A stretch of 64,000 bases of DNA from Thermoplasmata archaeon (GTDB lineage Archaea; Thermoplasmatota; Thermoplasmata; Thermoplasmatales; Thermoplasmataceae): the NCBI GenBank assembly GCA_021850545.1, contig JAJZLU010000002.1:49225-113224 (forward strand), given 5' to 3'. This document shows, piece after piece, positions 8,757-18,197 of this stretch (within the stretch, counting starts at the first letter, position 1; each line of letters opens with the position of its first letter). Below the pieces are notes generated by a model. It was not told the DNA's origin. It made no database searches and saw only the letters and a list, made by a program, of their open reading frames with translations. The position numbers were made by a program, and so were the translations under genes.

Positions 8757-11147
8757 ATCACGGAAGTACAGAATTATGAAATTTTCCTGAATATAGACAG
8801 TGAAAAGCTAAGCTACAGGGGAAAGGAAAAAATTTCTTTCTCAGGTGTTGAGAAAGAGATAAGGCTGGACAGCGTTGACCTGTCAATTTTCTCAGTAAAG
8901 GTATCAGGGCAGGAAGCTAAATTCTCAATTATTCCAGAGGATCAGGCTCTGTCCATAGAGAATGTCCATGGGCAAAATGAAATTGTTGAAATCGAGTTTG
9001 GGGGCTCAATCCCGAGGCTGCTGACAGGCCTGTATCTTGCAAAGGCCAGGGATGGGAACATATTTACAACACAGTTTGAAAGCACAGGCGCCAGGAGGAT
9101 GTTTCCATGCATTGACCACCCAAATTACAAGGCTACCTTCGACATTATGGTGGAAATAGACAGCACTCTGGACGCAATTTCCAACATGCCTCCCGAAAGG
9201 GAGGAAAAGAATGGGTCCAGAAAGACAGTGAATTTCCAGAGGACTCCAAAGATGTCTACCTACCTTCTTTACCTTGGGATAGGTAAGTTTGAAGCCAGAT
9301 CCTCAAAGAGGAAAAACACTGATATTGTACTCGCAGCACCAAGGGGAGAGCTTACCAAATCAGATTTTCCCATTGAAATTGCTGCGAAGGTCCTGGATTA
9401 TTTCGAGGATTATTTTGGAATTGAATTCGCTCTCCCCAAGGTCCATTTAATATCGGTGCCTGAATTTGCAGCCGGTGCTATGGAGAACTGGGGGGCAATC
9501 ACATTCAGGGAAGTTTATCTCAGCATTGATGAATCCACTAGTTCATTCAGCTACAAGGCGACTGGTGAGGTAATTGCCCATGAATTGGCCCACCAGTGGT
9601 TCGGAAACCTTGTCACCATGAAGTGGTGGAATGACCTGTGGCTGAACGAGAGTTTTGCAACTTTCATGTCATATAAGGCACTGACTAAGATACATCCGGA
9701 ATGGGACACCATGGGTGACATGGTTCTTCTCAGGACAGAAGGGGCATTGAAGAATGATTCACTGAAGGACACCCACCCTATTGATGCGGATGTGAAGAGC
9801 CCGGATGACATAGCACAGATATTCGACGAGATCAGTTACGGAAAAGGAGCAAGCATCCTCAGAATGATTGAAGGTTACGTAGGGGAAAAGAACTTCAGGG
9901 ATGGCATAAGGAAATATCTCCAGGACAACAGATATGGAAATGCAAAGGGCTCAGATCTATGGAGCTCTATTGAGAAAGTCTCGGGAATGCCTGTATCAAA
10001 AGTCATGGAGGCCTGGATAAAGATCAAGGGGTACCCCATAGTGGAAGTTGGCGAAGGTAGTGGGGGAATTGAACTCAAGCAGGAACAGTTCTTTGTCTCC
10101 GGAGGAAAGTCTGGGCAAACCTGGCCCATCCCTCTTACTTATTACCAGGGAGGAAAGGTTGAGTCCATGCTCCTTGATACTAGCCAGGGCACATTCCCAG
10201 GAAAAAGGCCGGTTAAGCTGAACGCCAATTATTCAGGGTTCTACAGGACAACATATACGCGAGAGCAGTTTGAAGAGATCTTCTCAGGATTGGATAACTT
10301 ATCAAACCTTGACCTTTGGGGGCTGGCCAATGATACCTATTACGCGATGCTGTCCGGCAGGATTCCTACTTCGGAATACCTGGCAAGGATCAGGAAAACC
10401 TGGAATTCTGAGGAACCGATTATCATAAATGAAATATCTGGCGAAATTCACAGCCTGTATCTTATGAACCCTGAAAGCAGTGCGATAAAGACACTTGCGA
10501 AGGAATATTGCCAGTTGCATCTCTCTAAGCTTGGTGAGAAAACAAAGGGAGAATCTATCAACACTTCCGTAGCCAGAGGTTCTCTGAAAGCAACTCTGAT
10601 TCTTGTGGACTCGGCTTACGCGGCAGCGCAGGGAAAGAAATTCGCTGGCTATTTCGATCTTGATCCGGATGACAGGGCTTCAGTAGCACTTTCCTACGCC
10701 ATTACAGGTGGAGATTTTGCAACAATGTTTTCAGCATTTGAAAAGTCTAAAACCGATGAGGACAGGACCAGGATCCTTAGCGCAATGGGATGGCTTGGAA
10801 ACAACGGGGATCTCAACAGGGCACTTGACCTAATCAGGAATGGAAAGGTCAAGAAGCAGGACACTGCCCGATTCTATATCGGAGCTTCTCAGAGCCCAGG
10901 TTCAAGGAAATTCATGTTTGAAAACATGGATTATGCCATAAGGCAGCTGAGGGAAGTATATGTGGGATCCAGGGTACCTGCAAGAACTCTTGAAACCATT
11001 GGGCCAATTCTGGGTATTGGAAGGGAAGATGCCATGAAGGAGAAGCTTTCACAGTTCAGGACCCAGGATATGTCTGTCAGCGTTAAGAAGGTGCAGGAAC
11101 TTCTCACCGTCTATTCAAGAGTGAGCAAGAACCTATCATCCCTATAA
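8757..11147 (+). CDS. M1 zinc aminopeptidase, tricorn interacting factor F2/F3 type (copy 2), unusual start
   Basis: Second M1 aminopeptidase, with GAMEN and HELAHQWFG (HELAH about residues 275-279 from the start given) and LWLNES. The frame is clearly coding well upstream of its first in-frame ATG at 9099: 8760-9098 encodes TEVQNYEIFLNIDSEKLSYR and onward, which aligns with the N-terminus of copy 1. There is no ATG, GTG or TTG between the in-frame stop at 8703-8705 and that homology. AGGAG at 8745-8749 is 7 nt before ATC at 8757, chosen here as the most likely initiator (796 aa, against 795 for copy 1). The alternative is ATG at 8750 with a one-base frameshift, real or a sequence error. Confidence 0.85.
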   Translation: MTEVQNYEIFLNIDSEKLSYRGKEKISFSGVEKEIRLDSVDLSIFSVKVSGQEAKFSIIPEDQALSIENVHGQNEIVEIEFGGSIPRLLTGLYLAKARDGNIFTTQFESTGARRMFPCIDHPNYKATFDIMVEIDSTLDAISNMPPEREEKNGSRKTVNFQRTPKMSTYLLYLGIGKFEARSSKRKNTDIVLAAPRGELTKSDFPIEIAAKVLDYFEDYFGIEFALPKVHLISVPEFAAGAMENWGAITFREVYLSIDESTSSFSYKATGEVIAHELAHQWFGNLVTMKWWNDLWLNESFATFMSYKALTKIHPEWDTMGDMVLLRTEGALKNDSLKDTHPIDADVKSPDDIAQIFDEISYGKGASILRMIEGYVGEKNFRDGIRKYLQDNRYGNAKGSDLWSSIEKVSGMPVSKVMEAWIKIKGYPIVEVGEGSGGIELKQEQFFVSGGKSGQTWPIPLTYYQGGKVESMLLDTSQGTFPGKRPVKLNANYSGFYRTTYTREQFEEIFSGLDNLSNLDLWGLANDTYYAMLSGRIPTSEYLARIRKTWNSEEPIIINEISGEIHSLYLMNPESSAIKTLAKEYCQLHLSKLGEKTKGESINTSVARGSLKATLILVDSAYAAAQGKKFAGYFDLDPDDRASVALSYAITGGDFATMFSAFEKSKTDEDRTRILSAMGWLGNNGDLNRALDLIRNGKVKKQDTARFYIGASQSPGSRKFMFENMDYAIRQLREVYVGSRVPARTLETIGPILGIGREDAMKEKLSQFRTQDMSVSVKKVQELLTVYSRVSKNLSSL
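9771..10012 (+). repeat. 242-nt exact repeat, copy in second aminopeptidase gene
   Basis: Partner of 7335-7576. Perfect identity over 242 nt within otherwise diverged tandem paralogues points to recent gene conversion in this segment just downstream of the zinc-binding site. Confidence 0.98.
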
Positions 11148-11257
11148 TTCAGCCAATTTCACTATTTTTTTTCTTTTGTTCAGTCTGGCATTATTGTAAT
11201 AATTATTTATTTTAAATTATATGTACATATTCTATTTTTCATTAAATAAATATTTTC

Positions 11258-11310
11258 TATGAAGCTTTATATATCTATTATATAAACTTTACTAGGAAAA
11301 CTTATAAGTG
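11258..11310 (+). promoter_or_regulatory. AT-rich promoter region of the APC permease
   Basis: Two TATA-like blocks, CTTTATATATCTA and TATTATATAAACT, and a third, ACTTATAAGT, lie between the aminopeptidase stop and the permease ATG at 11330. Any of the last two would place transcription start within about 30 nt of the ATG. Assigned by base composition and position only. Confidence 0.5.
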
Positions 11311-11329
11311 CCTTACCTTAAGGAAAGGT

Positions 11330-12979
11330 ATGGAACAGAATATTCAAGGAAGAAGAAAGAAACCAAAATTAAGAAAAGAGCTTACTCTGTTTCAGCTCGT
11401 TATAATCGGAGTTGTTGGAGCCATGGGAAACGGTGCCCTTTTCGGTACTGTTGGGATGGTGGCCATTGCAGGTCCGGGCGCTATTTTTGGGTTTATTTTC
11501 GGCGGTGTGATCTACACCTCTATCGGGTTCACTTACATGGAACTCTCAAGGGTTCACCCGGAAGCCGGAGGGCCAACTAGGTTCTCACTGTATACCCATG
11601 GTCGCCTGACCAATCTGATGAATTCAATGGCAGACCTGTCCTGGTATATCTTCATACCACCAATTGAGGCCGTTTCAATTGTAGCTGGACTGCAGTATTT
11701 TGCAACGCAGTATGGCTGGCCAAGCCTGCTTTCATCTGTAGGGACACCCACAGTTCTGGGTTCACTTATAGGGCTTGCACTCCTGCTGGCATTTGTGCCT
11801 TTCAACTACTTCGGGGTAAAAAGATTCGGAAACTCCACAAACTATCTGGGAGTTGTAAAACTGGTCTTCTACCTGGCAATGTCACTGGGACTGATTTTCC
11901 TTGTTGCAAACTGGAGCAATCTTTCCTCATACGGTACGTTCCCGAAGATTGGGCCAATAAGCATTTTGCTTGCAATGCCCCTGGCCATGTACGATTTCGG
12001 AGGCATCAGGGTCATTCCTGATCTTGCAGAGGAATCCAAGAAGACTTCACATGTGACTAAAGCTGTTATTCTTACGGTAATAATCGAAACACTGATCTAC
12101 ATATCGATTGCTTTTGCAGTCCTTTCAAGCATTAACTGGGGGGCCCTCGGCATAGCGCCTGGAAATTGGTCTGCACTGGAGAATTATTCCTCTGGAACTA
12201 ATCCATTCTTCATATTTGCCCATTCCAACGGTCTTGAGACCATATTCATTATAGCGGTTATAGCCGGGCTTCTATCCCCATTTGTTACAGGGTACATTTA
12301 CCTGGGCAGCGGAACCAGAATTCTATTCGCAATGGGAAGAACAGGATTCGTTGGGAACTTCATGAAAACGCTGCACAGCAAATATGCCATTCCAATATGG
12401 TCCCTGGTTGCATTTGCTGTCGTTGGAGCTTTTGTTGTGCTCGTATCTGCACCGGTCCCGAACATATATAACCTGATTGATTACGCTGTGGATGCCGGGT
12501 ACCTTGGCTTCATTACAAACCCGGTTGCACTGATGGCCTCCAGAAGGCAGGATGTAACAAAGGCGAAGCACATGTACAGGGGAATGGCAATCGTCGCGCC
12601 AATCGCAATGGGCCTTGCATCGCTGATCATATTCTGGGATGGATGGACTTCTCTTGTGTATTCCCTGGAAATCATGATAGGAGGCACAATAATATTCGGC
12701 GTAATCAGCTGGTTCACCACAAATAAGGAAAAGATGAACTGGTCAAACGCAGTGTGGTACATCCTATATATCGTATTCATGCTCGTGATGGTCGGAATCT
12801 CTTCTGATGGCCTGTACAACTACCTTTCATTCACAGTGGGAACTGTGATAACAGGAATTGTCACCGTTGCAGTGTTCTACCCATTCGGTGTCCTGACTGC
12901 CCTAAAGGAAAGGTATTCTCATCCTGAGTTCACGGAAACTGTGAAACAGGAAGTCAGCCAGGCACAGACCAGCCAATAA
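11330..12979 (+). CDS. APC-superfamily amino acid permease
   Basis: A 549-aa integral membrane protein with about 12-14 hydrophobic helices. The first helix carries the APC-type unwound motif (VIIGVVGAMGNGALFGTVG), and a later segment MYDFGGIRVIPDLAEESK matches the conserved region after TM5-6 in amino acid permeases. It probably imports amino acids or peptide-derived substrates, which fits its place next to two aminopeptidases. The start ATG at 11330 follows AAGGAAAGG. Substrate cannot be read from sequence. Confidence 0.88.
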   Translation: MEQNIQGRRKKPKLRKELTLFQLVIIGVVGAMGNGALFGTVGMVAIAGPGAIFGFIFGGVIYTSIGFTYMELSRVHPEAGGPTRFSLYTHGRLTNLMNSMADLSWYIFIPPIEAVSIVAGLQYFATQYGWPSLLSSVGTPTVLGSLIGLALLLAFVPFNYFGVKRFGNSTNYLGVVKLVFYLAMSLGLIFLVANWSNLSSYGTFPKIGPISILLAMPLAMYDFGGIRVIPDLAEESKKTSHVTKAVILTVIIETLIYISIAFAVLSSINWGALGIAPGNWSALENYSSGTNPFFIFAHSNGLETIFIIAVIAGLLSPFVTGYIYLGSGTRILFAMGRTGFVGNFMKTLHSKYAIPIWSLVAFAVVGAFVVLVSAPVPNIYNLIDYAVDAGYLGFITNPVALMASRRQDVTKAKHMYRGMAIVAPIAMGLASLIIFWDGWTSLVYSLEIMIGGTIIFGVISWFTTNKEKMNWSNAVWYILYIVFMLVMVGISSDGLYNYLSFTVGTVITGIVTVAVFYPFGVLTALKERYSHPEFTETVKQEVSQAQTSQ

Positions 12980-13018
12980 ATTTTTTTTAAAAAAATATTT
13001 TATTTTCCAAACATCCTT
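12980..13018. terminator. T/A-rich bidirectional terminator region
   Basis: The 41 nt between the convergent permease and tldE stops hold runs of T and A (AATTTTTTTTAAAAAAATA, then TTTTATTTT). T-rich tracts of this kind terminate archaeal transcription without a hairpin and would work on both strands here. Confidence 0.55.
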
Positions 13019-13020
13019 TT

Positions 13021-14331
13021 TCAAAAAGCCTTGGAGATGCCTATTTTCTCCGATAGAACGTAAGGCATTGTGGAAGCTGAAATCTCCTCCCACCACTTCA
13101 CGCTCTTGGTTTCACTGGATATTTCTCTCACTCCGCCGAGCACATTTGGAATGGAGTCGCTAATCCTTATGCCGCCAACTGTTCCCAGTATTTCTCCATT
13201 TTTCACATAGAAAGCCCCATCTCTTGGAACGGTTGAAAAAACAGCATTCCTGTAATCCTGGTACCTCGTGTACCAGCAGTTGTTAATGAATAGCCCCTCA
13301 TCCATTTCAGAAATTATCTTCTCCTTAGTTTTATTTCCAGGCAGCAACTTTAGCTGCCAAGCCCCTGGCGATAGTATTCCAGCATTCCCGGTAGTATGTG
13401 AGTTTCCCCGTTTTGCTGTTGAATAGGAGTGCATATAGCTCATCAACACACCATTTTCAATGAGCGTATTTCTGCTTGTGGCCGTTGCCTCATCATCACA
13501 CGCCCTGTAACCTGAGCCTCCTGAGTCTAGGGGGTCATCAACCAGCGTGAATGAACTGCTTGAAACTTCTTTGTTGAGAGATCCTGCAAAGCAGCTCAAA
13601 CCACTTTCCACTGAATAATAGGACAAGAAGCTGGAACTGTAGGAGATGAGGTTTCCCATAACATACGGGGACATCAGGACGTCAAACTTTCCAGGCTCAA
13701 TATCGACGCTTTTTGTGGTGATGGCTAACGGTTCTGCAGATTGGCTGCCTATCTGGGCTATGGTCCCTGCTCCAACTTTATTGGAAAGTCCAAAATGCCT
13801 CCCTTCCTGGCCTGTGCTTTTACCTCTGAAGGAACGGATCACAACTTCTAGGCCTCCGTTGGTGTAAGTGCACCGGTTGTATCTAGTCCTGACAGTAACT
13901 TCATTCGCCCTGTTATACAGAACCCCTGCGGTTCTTTCTGCACCAGCTTCAATAGCGGAGTTCACCAGGGCAGTTGAGAAATCCTGCAGGTCATAGTCAA
14001 GCTTTTTCAGCTTTTCCTTCTGATATCCACGCTGGGGTTCAGGGTTTATGCCTTCAAACGACGGGTTATCTGGTATCTTGCCTGCGAGGTTCCATAGCAG
14101 GTTTATGCTTGACTCAAGCATTGAAGGATCTTTGACGTTCGTGGAAACTGTTCTTTTACCTCTAGAAGCAAATATCACCAGAACAGACTCATCCCAGTTG
14201 TTGTAAAGATCCTGGCTGTTCCTTGAAAACCTGACCTGTTCAGTGCTGGAGGAAATCTGCTCTAAGGCGTATTCTTCGAAGCCTTTTTCCTCCAACTTCT
14301 TAATGGCAAGCTCCAGGTCAAAATCGCTCAT
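13021..14331 (-). CDS. tldE: TldE/PmbA-family protein
   Basis: The inactive-type partner of the TldD/TldE protease, 436 aa. It shares the overall TldD/PmbA fold (LVDDPLDSGGSGYRACDDEA, ENGVLMSYMHSYSTAKR, RDGAFYVKNGEILGTVGGIRI pieces) but lacks an HExxxH motif, as expected of the TldE subunit. Its ATG overlaps the tldD stop by 4 nt, so the heterodimer partners are translationally coupled. In bacteria the complex degrades unfolded peptides and matures some modified peptides; the archaeal substrate is not known. Confidence 0.9.
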   Translation of the reverse strand: MSDFDLELAIKKLEEKGFEEYALEQISSSTEQVRFSRNSQDLYNNWDESVLVIFASRGKRTVSTNVKDPSMLESSINLLWNLAGKIPDNPSFEGINPEPQRGYQKEKLKKLDYDLQDFSTALVNSAIEAGAERTAGVLYNRANEVTVRTRYNRCTYTNGGLEVVIRSFRGKSTGQEGRHFGLSNKVGAGTIAQIGSQSAEPLAITTKSVDIEPGKFDVLMSPYVMGNLISYSSSFLSYYSVESGLSCFAGSLNKEVSSSSFTLVDDPLDSGGSGYRACDDEATATSRNTLIENGVLMSYMHSYSTAKRGNSHTTGNAGILSPGAWQLKLLPGNKTKEKIISEMDEGLFINNCWYTRYQDYRNAVFSTVPRDGAFYVKNGEILGTVGGIRISDSIPNVLGGVREISSETKSVKWWEEISASTMPYVLSEKIGISKAF

Positions 14332-15713
14332 TGCAGGTATACCTCCCGCAATCTCATGTGTGGGCCTCCCATCCAGACATCAACTCCCTGTTCAGGATCT
14401 CCCTTTCCGCACATTCCAGCATTGAACTGGAGATCATTTCCTACGGCATCAACGGAGCTATAGAACTTAATGGTGTTAGTCTCTATAGTTGGCCTTCTCA
14501 CCCTGCCAGAAATATCACCGTCAGTTATGAGGTAAGCTTCCTTTCCCACATATTTCTCATTGAACCTGATGTCATCTATGTTCCATTCAGTGAAAGACTT
14601 GATATAAACTCCCTTCCTGATGCCATCGAAAAGTTCGTCAAATTTGTATTCACCTGGCTCAATGTAAGTGGTGCTCATCCTGGCAAGTGGTTCCAGTCCC
14701 CATGACGAGGATCGGCCGCCAGCATTGGATTCAGTGCCAAGTTGGGCCGCGCTTTCCCGGTTGAGTATAAACTCATTTGTCTCTCCATTCTTGTAAAGGT
14801 ACCTCTTCCTGGAAGGGATACCTTCATCATCGTACTTGTAGTACCCAAAACTTCCTTCCATGGATGGGTCATCAATGACATTGACCGCCTGTGAGCCAAT
14901 CTTCACCGGAAACTTATTGCCGGTAAGGAATGATTCGCCGGCCTGGGCGCCTTCCCTTCCGATAATTCTGTCATATTCCGTTGGATGCCCACAGGACTCA
15001 TGGGCAACTATTCCGGAAATCTCCGGGCCAACAATAATGTCGAACTTACCGGGGTTGACTCTCGGTGCAGCTGCTGATTGGTGGAGTTCGTTAATGTCCT
15101 GGCTTATCCGGTCTGGGAGATCCAGTTTCTCAATATATTCAAAGCCTGAGGAAGATCCGTACTGCTCCATGGACTGCTCGAATTCACCGTTTTCAATGAC
15201 CCCCACAAGGTAGAAGTACAGAACCCTGGAGATGTCCCCACTTACTTCCGATCCTGCTGAGTTGACATACATCTGCTTGATGCGCTTGTCAACCATTGAG
15301 TTCACACGGACTGGTGCGCCGGCAGCCTCCATAGCCGCATCATTTTCCTTCACAATTCTTACTCTGTCTTCCACAGAGAAATCTTCCAGTTTCTTTTTTG
15401 CAGGGACCTTCCAGCTATCCTTCAGGGCTTTCCCCTCGTAAATCCTGTTCTTTCCTTCAAAGTTGGATTTTTCCAATGCCCTGTCTATGGTCTCCCTCAC
15501 ACGGCTCCAGTCACTGGAATCACTGTATGCCATGCTAATTGACCTGTTCACGACTCTTACTGCATACCCATGTTCAGTGCCAAAACTGAGTCCCTGGAAT
15601 TGTCCATTCCTGTAACCCACCCGGTTTGCAGTAACCTCCATGTACCTTGCCTCAGCAAATTTTGACTTTGATGAGGCATAGTCAAGGATTTTGTGGATGA
15701 GGTCCCCGTCCAT
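14328..15713 (-). CDS. tldD: TldD-family zinc metalloprotease
   Basis: 461-aa catalytic subunit of TldD/TldE. The metal motif is in GIVAHESCGHPTEYD (HExxxH), inside the conserved KFDIIVGPEISGIVAHESCG region, followed by VNVIDDPSMEGSFGYYKYDDEG and the C-terminal CGKGDPEQGVDVWMGGPHMRL. Third gene of the apparent operon glyA, CBS-HPF, tldD, tldE; it starts 3 nt after the stop of the CBS gene. Confidence 0.94.
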   Translation of the reverse strand: MDGDLIHKILDYASSKSKFAEARYMEVTANRVGYRNGQFQGLSFGTEHGYAVRVVNRSISMAYSDSSDWSRVRETIDRALEKSNFEGKNRIYEGKALKDSWKVPAKKKLEDFSVEDRVRIVKENDAAMEAAGAPVRVNSMVDKRIKQMYVNSAGSEVSGDISRVLYFYLVGVIENGEFEQSMEQYGSSSGFEYIEKLDLPDRISQDINELHQSAAAPRVNPGKFDIIVGPEISGIVAHESCGHPTEYDRIIGREGAQAGESFLTGNKFPVKIGSQAVNVIDDPSMEGSFGYYKYDDEGIPSRKRYLYKNGETNEFILNRESAAQLGTESNAGGRSSSWGLEPLARMSTTYIEPGEYKFDELFDGIRKGVYIKSFTEWNIDDIRFNEKYVGKEAYLITDGDISGRVRRPTIETNTIKFYSSVDAVGNDLQFNAGMCGKGDPEQGVDVWMGGPHMRLREVYLQ

Positions 15714-15716
15714 GGA

Positions 15717-16817
15717 TTATTTTTCCCTCCTCTTGGAAAGCCTGTTTTCGTAGGTTCCCATAATGCGGTCAATGCATTTCCCAAAGTTCCAGTCATGGTC
15801 GTTTATGGCCATGCTGACACTTCCGCCTGCGAGCCTTGTCCTAACAGAAAATTTCGTCCTTCCCTCGCTGCGGTACTTTGCGATGTGAAAATCAAAGTGC
15901 CCCCCCTTCATGCCTGCCAGCATGGGCAACTTTGCAACAAGCTTGCTGGCATTGTGGTAAAGGATATCATAAAGGTCATCATCCCAGGGTTCCAGCCCTG
16001 ATACCTGTATTAGTATCCCATCTCTGCTGCCGCCTGTATCTAAGACGCCAATGATGTCTGATGAGTCAATAACTCCAACCACTTTGTTTGAACTGTCTAC
16101 AACTGGAATGGCCCTGATCTTGTTCTCAACAAGAAGTGAAGCGCACCTTTCAACGGACATGTCAGGTTCAGCCATTACATGCTTCAGCCCCAGGGACCCT
16201 ATGTTTATCTTCGTCCTTTCAGCCTCGCCTACCACTTCACCAGAAGTTACTCTTTCCGATGTGTTGAGAAGCCTGTCCTGCGAGATCTGATCCACCCTGA
16301 GGACCCCGAGGTAATTGCCAGATGATGATGCCACAGGCATCTCAGACACATCAAGGGACCTGAATTTCTCTAGTGCCTTGTACAAGGGTTCGTCTTCATG
16401 GATGAGGACTGGATCGGAAGACATTACCTCAAAACATCTCATCTCAAAGCTTGGGACGACCCTTGAAAGATTCTTGAGAATGTCCGTTCTTGAAAGTATG
16501 CCTGCGAGGTGGCCAGCTTCAACAACCGGGAGAGCAGCAAGGCCACTGTCCCTCAGTAACTTGACAGCAGACTTCACATCCGTATTTGGAGTGAGCTTGG
16601 CTGTCTTGATCATGAATGTCTCGACCTTTGAGTTGCTCCTTATGCTCCGCCTCCTGAGGATTTCCCGGTAACTGAGCATGCCTGAGTACCTCTTCCCGTT
16701 AAGGACCGGGACCTGGTGTATGCCCGTGCTCCTCATCCTGGAAAGTGCGTCTGCAACAGTTGAAGTTGAAGGGATTGTCACAAGGTTCTTCGAGGTCATT
16801 ATTTCAGAGACCTTCAC
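15717..16817 (-). CDS. Four-CBS-domain protein with C-terminal HPF-like domain
   Basis: 366 aa. Residues about 1-260 contain four CBS motifs in two Bateman modules (MTSKNLVTIPSTSTVADALS, MIKTAKLTPNTDVKSAVKLL, MSSDPVLIHEDEPLYKALE, VMAEPDMSVERCASLLVENK). Residues about 265-360 (ILIQVSGLEPWDDDLYDILY, then FDFHIAKY and FSVRTRLAGGSVSMAINDHD) resemble the S30EA/HPF ribosome hibernation fold, ending in a basic tail. CBS-containing ribosome hibernation factors have been described in archaea, so adenine-nucleotide-sensing ribosome inactivation is a reasonable inference. Its ATG overlaps the glyA stop by 4 nt. Confidence 0.8.
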   Translation of the reverse strand: MKVSEIMTSKNLVTIPSTSTVADALSRMRSTGIHQVPVLNGKRYSGMLSYREILRRRSIRSNSKVETFMIKTAKLTPNTDVKSAVKLLRDSGLAALPVVEAGHLAGILSRTDILKNLSRVVPSFEMRCFEVMSSDPVLIHEDEPLYKALEKFRSLDVSEMPVASSSGNYLGVLRVDQISQDRLLNTSERVTSGEVVGEAERTKINIGSLGLKHVMAEPDMSVERCASLLVENKIRAIPVVDSSNKVVGVIDSSDIIGVLDTGGSRDGILIQVSGLEPWDDDLYDILYHNASKLVAKLPMLAGMKGGHFDFHIAKYRSEGRTKFSVRTRLAGGSVSMAINDHDWNFGKCIDRIMGTYENRLSKRREK

Positions 16818-17992
16818 TGGGCTCCACTCCAGTATGCCAGTTTAAGGCCTGATACATATTCCCCTACCTCCTTTGAAACATCCTGCCCAGAAAGTGCGCC
16901 GTTGATGAAGCCTGCAATCTTTTCCATGCTGATGACACCCATTCTTGTGACCTCTGCTGTTCCGATTCTCCCTTCCCGGTCAATAACTATGCGGTTCCTT
17001 TCTAGCAATTCGCTGAACTTCCTGAAGTTAAGCCCCTTCTTTTCAAGGGATTTGGAAGACAGGCCAATCTGGTGGGTTTCGGAATACCAGGGATCATACA
17101 GCGGCTTTGCATCTCCTTCTGAGAGCAATTTTGCAAGGGATTTTGAATTCTTGACGACCCAGTGGGCATATTCACTGCCATGTAGATGCATTTCCTCCAT
17201 TGCAATACCAAGGGCCGCCACCCTGGAGGGATGGAAATTGTCCATTGTTCTCCATGTGAGGTTTTTGCGGAATTTGTTCATGAGATCCTCATCGTTGGTC
17301 AGGATTATTCCCCCCTGTGGGCCAAAGAAGGTCTTGTGAGTTGAACCAAATAGGACATCACAGTAATTCAATGCGTCCTGTTGGAAAGAGCCACCAGCGA
17401 TAAGGCCCATAACATGGGATCCATCATAAGCAAGCGTACAGTCATACTTGTCGCACATTTCCCTGAGAGGCTTAAGCTCATAGTGTTTCAGGAAGAATGA
17501 CTGGCCAAGGACCATGAGGGAGGGGTTGGATGACTTCATCACCTTCTCTGTCTTTTCAAGATCTATTTCCTGGGATTCAGGTTTGTAAGGTATATCGTAA
17601 TTCTGGAAGCCGAACATCTGTGGAAGGTAATTGTTCTGGTATCCTGTATAGCCACCGTACTTTTCAGGTATTGACATCAGGTTCCCCTTTTTCTGCATCA
17701 AGGAAAGCAGAACCACCTGCGATGCTATGTGGCCCCCTGTTGGCCTCACTTCAGCGTACTTGGCGCGGTAAACTCTGGTGGTCATTTCCATGGTCTTCTC
17801 CAGGATTTCCTGCGTATATCTGGTCCCGCCGTATGCATCGTGGTCATCGAGAACCAGGGAGTATCTGGATCCAAGGTCAGAGGCCATGGCCTTTCTCACA
17901 TCAGGGCTCAGTACATTTTCAGAAGCCTGAAGGTTAAGTGTGCCTGCCCTGTATTTGTCGTGCTGTTCCACAAGTTTCAAAATTTCACTCAT
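16814..17992 (-). CDS. glyA: Serine hydroxymethyltransferase family enzyme
   Basis: PLP enzyme interconverting serine and glycine with a tetrahydropterin one-carbon carrier. It shows LNLQASENVLSPDVRKAM (the ExEN substrate region), YGGTRYTQ, TGGHIASQ, and the PLP lysine in STHKTFFGPQGG. 392 aa is a little shorter than bacterial GlyA and typical of archaeal forms. First gene of the minus-strand operon that continues with CBS-HPF, tldD and tldE. The divergent polB gene starts 205 nt away. Confidence 0.9.
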   Translation of the reverse strand: MSEILKLVEQHDKYRAGTLNLQASENVLSPDVRKAMASDLGSRYSLVLDDHDAYGGTRYTQEILEKTMEMTTRVYRAKYAEVRPTGGHIASQVVLLSLMQKKGNLMSIPEKYGGYTGYQNNYLPQMFGFQNYDIPYKPESQEIDLEKTEKVMKSSNPSLMVLGQSFFLKHYELKPLREMCDKYDCTLAYDGSHVMGLIAGGSFQQDALNYCDVLFGSTHKTFFGPQGGIILTNDEDLMNKFRKNLTWRTMDNFHPSRVAALGIAMEEMHLHGSEYAHWVVKNSKSLAKLLSEGDAKPLYDPWYSETHQIGLSSKSLEKKGLNFRKFSELLERNRIVIDREGRIGTAEVTRMGVISMEKIAGFINGALSGQDVSKEVGEYVSGLKLAYWSGAQ

Positions 17993-18197
17993 TAACCATC
18001 ATCTCCTGTAAAAACCTATAAAAAAGAATCTCCACGTTTAATCAATTGCTTTCCAATTATATAACCTTTGCAGCTACTTTGCCCTCTGGTGAAATATGGT
18101 TCCTTATCCTCGCGGGTAAGGCATATAGGGATAGGCTGCCTCATCCCATTCCCGTGATTCGAAGAGATTAAAACCTACAACTCAATGTTATGGCAAC

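Noticed and set aside
6315..11147. Assembly duplication as the source of the exact 242-nt block
   Set aside because: The flanks differ strongly and continuously, and each gene is full length, so a simple assembly duplication does not fit, though long reads would settle it.
18000..18197. Possible tRNA or structured RNA between glyA and polB
   Set aside because: Short inverted pieces such as CCTTA/TAAGG exist, but there is no T-arm, anticodon arm or acceptor pairing.
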